In this document: positions 61,360 to 64,000 of the stretch, one piece after another
Layout of the letters: every line of letters begins with the position of its first letter
Numbering within the stretch: the first letter of the stretch is position 1
Assembly: GCF_020832045.1 (NCBI RefSeq)
Contig: NZ_JAFIFK010000047.1
Location: 95,099-159,098, forward strand
Length of the DNA stretch: 64,000 nucleotides
Source: Halomonas sp.
GTDB lineage: Bacteria; Pseudomonadota; Gammaproteobacteria; Pseudomonadales; Halomonadaceae
Reading direction: 5' to 3'
Translations under genes and position numbers: made by a program
The notes under the pieces: model-generated
Database searches by the model: none
The model's input: the letters and a program-made list of their open reading frames with translations, nothing else
What the model was told of the DNA's origin: nothing

Positions 61360-63558
61360 GTGTCTGATCAAAAGCCTACACGCCGGGAGTGGGGGGCGCG
61401 CACCACGCCCAGTTTGCAGGGCAACGAACATTGGTGGCCCGACCAGCTCAATCTGAACGTACTGCACCAGAAGCATCCCGATGCCAGCCCGTTCGGCCCT
61501 GAATACCGCTATGCCGAGGCGTTCTCTCAGCTTAACGTCGACGAGCTCTGCGCCGATCTCGATGCCTTGATGACCGACTCGCAGGACTGGTGGCCCGCCG
61601 ACTGGGGCCACTACGGCCCATTCTTCATTCGCATGTCGTGGCACGCGGCCGGCACCTACCGCGCCATCGACGGCCGCGGGGGCGGCGGCACCGGTGCTCA
61701 GCGCTTTGCCCCCCTCAACAGCTGGCCCGACAACGGCAACCTGGACAAGGCCCGCCGCCTGCTGTGGCCCATCAAAAAGAAGTACGGCGAAAAGATCTCC
61801 TGGGCCGACCTGATGGTCCTCGCCGGGAACCGTGCGCTGGAGACCATGGGCTTTCGCACCTTCGGTTTCGGCTTCGGCCGCTCCGACATCTGGGCGCCGG
61901 AAGATGACATTTACTGGGGCCCCGAGAGCGAGTGGCTCTCGACCAACGACGATCGCTACACCGGCAGCTGGGAAGACGGCAGCCGCGTACTCGACAACCC
62001 GCTCGCCGCGGTGCAGATGGGGCTGATCTACGTCAATCCCGAAGGCCCCAACGGCGTTCCCGACGCCATGAAGTCCGCTCAGGATGTGCGCGAAACCTTC
62101 GCCCGCATGGGCATGAACGACCGCGAAACCGTCGCGCTTACCGTTGGCGGCCACACCTTCGGCAAGATGCACGGCAACGGCTCTCCGGACGCCGTGGGTG
62201 ATGCGCCGGAAGGCTCCAAGATCCACCTGCAGGGCTTTGGCTGGGCCAACAAGAACGAGACCGGTCTCGGTGAGTACACCGTGACCTCCGGCCTTGAAGG
62301 CGCCTGGACCCCCACGCCCACGACATGGGACCACACCTACCTGAAGACCATCTTCGCCCACCAGTGGGAGGTCAAGAAGTCGCCGGCCGGGGCCAACCAG
62401 TGGGAACCGGTCGAGGTGAAAGAGGGCTACTGGGTGCCCGACGCCCACGTGGAAGGCAAGAAGAACCCCCCGGTAATGAACACCGCCGACATGGCGATGA
62501 TCACCGACCCCGCCTATCTCGAGATTTCCAAGGAGTACCACGACAACCCGGAGGTGCTCGCCGACGAGTTCGCCCGTGCCTGGTACAAGCTGCTGCATCG
62601 CGACATGGGCCCGCAAGCCCGCTACCTCGGCCCCCACGTGCCCAACGAGTCGCTCGTCTGGCAGGACCCGGTACCCGAGCACCAAGGGCCGATGGGCAAC
62701 GATCAACAGGTCGTCACCCTGAAGCAGCAGATCGCCGATTCCGGCCTGACAGCCAAGCAGCTGGTAAGCACCGCCTGGGCCGCGGCCTGCACCTACCGCC
62801 AGACCGACCACCGCGGCGGCGTGAACGGAGCGCGCATTCGGCTCGAACCGCAAACCGGCTGGGACATCAACGTACGCTCCGGCGTGCCTGAAGTGCTCGA
62901 CCGGCTCGAGCAGATCAGAAATGCCAGCGATGCCAACATCTCGCTGGCGGACATGATCGTGCTCGGTGGCAACGTCGGGGTCGAGATGGCAGCCATGGCA
63001 GCCGGGCACAACATCACCGTGCCGTTTACTCCGGGCCGCACCGATGCCAGCCAGGAGATGACCGAGGTGGACACCCAAGCCCACCTGGAGCCGAAGCATG
63101 ATGCATTCCGCAACTACATGCAGGAACAGGTGACCTCCATTCCCGCCGAACACCTGATGGTGGACCGCGCCTTCATGCTCAACCTCAGCGTACCGCAGAT
63201 GACCGCGCTGATCGGCGGCATGCGGGCCATGGGTATCAACGTGGGTGACAATCAGGATGGCATCCTCACCGACCGCCCCGGCCAGCTAACCAACGACTTC
63301 TTCCTCAATCTCATCGACATGGGCAACGTCTGGGAGCCGCTCGATGAAGAGGAACAGCGCTTCGAAGGGCGCGACCGCAAGACAGGCGAGAAGAAGTGGA
63401 CCGCCACCCGGGTCGACCTCGTGTACGGCTCCAACTCCCAGCTACGCGCCATCGCTGAGGAGTACGCCTCCGCGGGAGGCGAAGAGCGCATGATCGACCG
63501 CTTCTTGAAAGGCTGGGTCAAGGTCATGGAGAACGACCGCTTCGACCTGCACCGCTGA
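61360..63558 (+). CDS. katG: Catalase-peroxidase KatG
   Basis: 732 residues, normal for KatG. Distal R91-W94-H95 in '[12 protein letters not shown]', the W94-Y224-M250 cross-link residues (Y in '[12 protein letters not shown]', M in 'VRETFARM') and proximal H265 in 'GGHTFGK' are present. The C-terminal duplicate domain is complete. It removes hydrogen peroxide and has peroxidase activity. The start is GTG at 61360, after GAGGAGAAG; longer frames run into the leader. An OxyR-like site lies about 160-195 bases upstream. Confidence 0.95.
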   Translation: MSDQKPTRREWGARTTPSLQGNEHWWPDQLNLNVLHQKHPDASPFGPEYRYAEAFSQLNVDELCADLDALMTDSQDWWPADWGHYGPFFIRMSWHAAGTYRAIDGRGGGGTGAQRFAPLNSWPDNGNLDKARRLLWPIKKKYGEKISWADLMVLAGNRALETMGFRTFGFGFGRSDIWAPEDDIYWGPESEWLSTNDDRYTGSWEDGSRVLDNPLAAVQMGLIYVNPEGPNGVPDAMKSAQDVRETFARMGMNDRETVALTVGGHTFGKMHGNGSPDAVGDAPEGSKIHLQGFGWANKNETGLGEYTVTSGLEGAWTPTPTTWDHTYLKTIFAHQWEVKKSPAGANQWEPVEVKEGYWVPDAHVEGKKNPPVMNTADMAMITDPAYLEISKEYHDNPEVLADEFARAWYKLLHRDMGPQARYLGPHVPNESLVWQDPVPEHQGPMGNDQQVVTLKQQIADSGLTAKQLVSTAWAAACTYRQTDHRGGVNGARIRLEPQTGWDINVRSGVPEVLDRLEQIRNASDANISLADMIVLGGNVGVEMAAMAAGHNITVPFTPGRTDASQEMTEVDTQAHLEPKHDAFRNYMQEQVTSIPAEHLMVDRAFMLNLSVPQMTALIGGMRAMGINVGDNQDGILTDRPGQLTNDFFLNLIDMGNVWEPLDEEEQRFEGRDRKTGEKKWTATRVDLVYGSNSQLRAIAEEYASAGGEERMIDRFLKGWVKVMENDRFDLHR

Positions 63559-63563
63559 AGGCC

Positions 63564-63585
63564 AGGCCCGCAGGGACGCGGGCCT
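63564..63585 (+). terminator. First hairpin after katG
   Basis: AGGCCCGC (63564-63571) pairs with GCGGGCCT (63578-63585) over six bases. There is no T-run after it; it may protect the mRNA end or assist the next terminator. Confidence 0.5.
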
Positions 63586-63597
63586 CACTCAAGACAG

Positions 63598-63634
63598 AAC
63601 CCGGAGGCTGAGCAATCAGCCACCGGGTTTTTTT
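63598..63634 (+). terminator. Rho-independent terminator of katG
   Basis: AACCCGG (63598-63604) pairs with CCGGGTT (63623-63629), with an inner GCTG/CAGC pairing, followed by a run of seven T. Confidence 0.88.
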
Positions 63635-63746
63635 GTGTTCCCGACTCAGATCAAGAGTAGCGGCACTATCAGCGCTTAATGCTTTAGTTGGCGTTGCCCT
63701 CAACGTTTCGGTTGGTTACGGTTGGTAAAGCCGCAGTAGACGGCTC

Positions 63747-63889
63747 AGGCTCTGTTCGAAAACTGGCTGCGCTCGGCCATACGGCGTTAAAAAACGGCTC
63801 AAAGTACTCATTTACACCCCGTAAACTCCGTATTTTCGCCGATTTTTGCCTTGTTTGGCCTTCGCTCGCTGCCTTTTCGAACAAAGCCT
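63747..63889. mobile_element. MITE-like repeat with terminal inverted repeats
   Basis: AGGCTCTGTTCGAAAA (63747-63762) and TTTTCGAACAAAGCCT (63874-63889) match as inverted repeats at 15 of 16 positions. The 143-bp unit has no coding capacity, and its inner parts are also loosely palindromic (GGCTGCGCTCGGCC against GGCCTTCGCTCGCTGCC). Similar sequences recur in proteobacterial genomes from memory. No clear target duplication is seen. Confidence 0.65.
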
Positions 63890-63924
63890 AGTAACCAAGA
63901 TTACGCAGGGACTGCCGCACTAAG

Positions 63925-63943
63925 GATGATGCTCATTATCATC
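63925..63943. promoter_or_regulatory. Candidate Fur box
   Basis: GATGATGCTCATTATCATC matches the 19-bp Fur consensus at 14 positions and is palindromic at its ends. It probably serves a gene beyond the window. Confidence 0.45.
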
Positions 63944-64000
63944 CATTCTGCCAGCAGGGGCGGTAGCGTGCCCCGTCTCCCTCTTTTTCCCGCCTGACAA

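Larger units (their letters stand above)
63559..64000. other. Non-coding right end with hairpins, a MITE-like repeat and a Fur-box candidate
   Basis: No gene is recognised in these 442 bases. They hold two hairpins after katG, a 143-bp inverted-repeat-ended element at 63747-63889, and a Fur-like palindrome at 63925-63943. An open frame across the repeat is not protein-like. Confidence 0.6.

Noticed and set aside
61342..63153. Long open frame antisense to katG (about 600 codons)
   Set aside because: It is a by-product of high-GC codon bias in katG; the translation has no recognisable domain, and katG is complete on the other strand.
63688..63891. Open frame across the MITE-like repeat
   Set aside because: It follows the inverted repeat, lacks a ribosome-binding site and has no protein features.

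Overview
The window is a high-GC (roughly 60% or more by eye) chromosomal segment of a gammaproteobacterium. It most resembles Halomonas or a close relative in the Halomonadaceae. That assignment is inferred from the gene mix: a KGG stress protein, YejK/NdpA, a MaoC-phosphotransacetylase fusion followed by an acetate kinase, a gluconate-type TRAP operon, an OsmC-YcaO fusion, and multiple LysE exporters and diguanylate cyclases. No rRNA, tRNA, CRISPR array, intact transposase or phage gene was seen.

Regions. 0-9 kb: KGG stress protein (cut by the window edge), DUF523/DUF1722 protein, MsbA-like ABC exporter, a large epimerase-SPW-VKOR fusion, GMP-synthase-like amidotransferase, YejK and a diguanylate cyclase. 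9-17 kb: YadGH-type ABC exporter, PpiC rotamase, DUF1330 protein, a tightly coupled GST-SDR-small membrane protein operon, an exported protein plus methyltransferase, and a zinc metallopeptidase. 17-23.4 kb: M28 peptidase with a coupled 20-codon upstream ORF, a pair of bacterial PH-domain membrane proteins, a glutaredoxin-like protein, a lipoprotein, and an acyltransferase coupled to a class A beta-lactamase-fold hydrolase. 23.4-28.7 kb: gluconate module (TRAP DctPQM, gluconokinase, LacI-type GntR) with a near-perfect GntR operator, then RidA. 28.8-31.5 kb: MaoC-Pta and AckA. 31.5-38 kb: MocR regulator divergent from a LysE exporter, threonine dehydratase-like enzyme, ExoD, a cation diffusion facilitator, and an Lrp regulator divergent from methionine gamma-lyase. 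38-46.5 kb: chemoreceptor with a consensus sigma-28 promoter, cytochrome P450, MASE2-GGDEF protein, and an AraC/LysE/DJ-1/GFA group sharing a conserved upstream element.

46.5-61.2 kb looks accessory: an orphan lipoprotein, a lower-GC membrane protein, MAPEG, NTF2-like and DHFR-fold proteins, an SDR gene scar, a macro-domain deacetylase, OsmC-YcaO, NYN protein, SRPBCC protein, Crp/Fnr regulator, and a Spy-like protein with a His-rich tail. It also holds two toxin-antitoxin modules (YefM-YoeB and HigBA) on either side of a KAS II (FabF-like) gene and its divergent TetR regulator. The YefM-YoeB module is bracketed by a 58-bp perfect direct repeat of the KAS II gene 3' end, and a displaced alternative 3' end sits at the far side. 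This is the layout expected of a small element integrated at the gene's 3' end.

61.2-64 kb: katG behind a partial OxyR site that abuts a promoter, two hairpins, a 143-bp MITE-like repeat with near-perfect terminal inverted repeats, and a candidate Fur box at the right edge.
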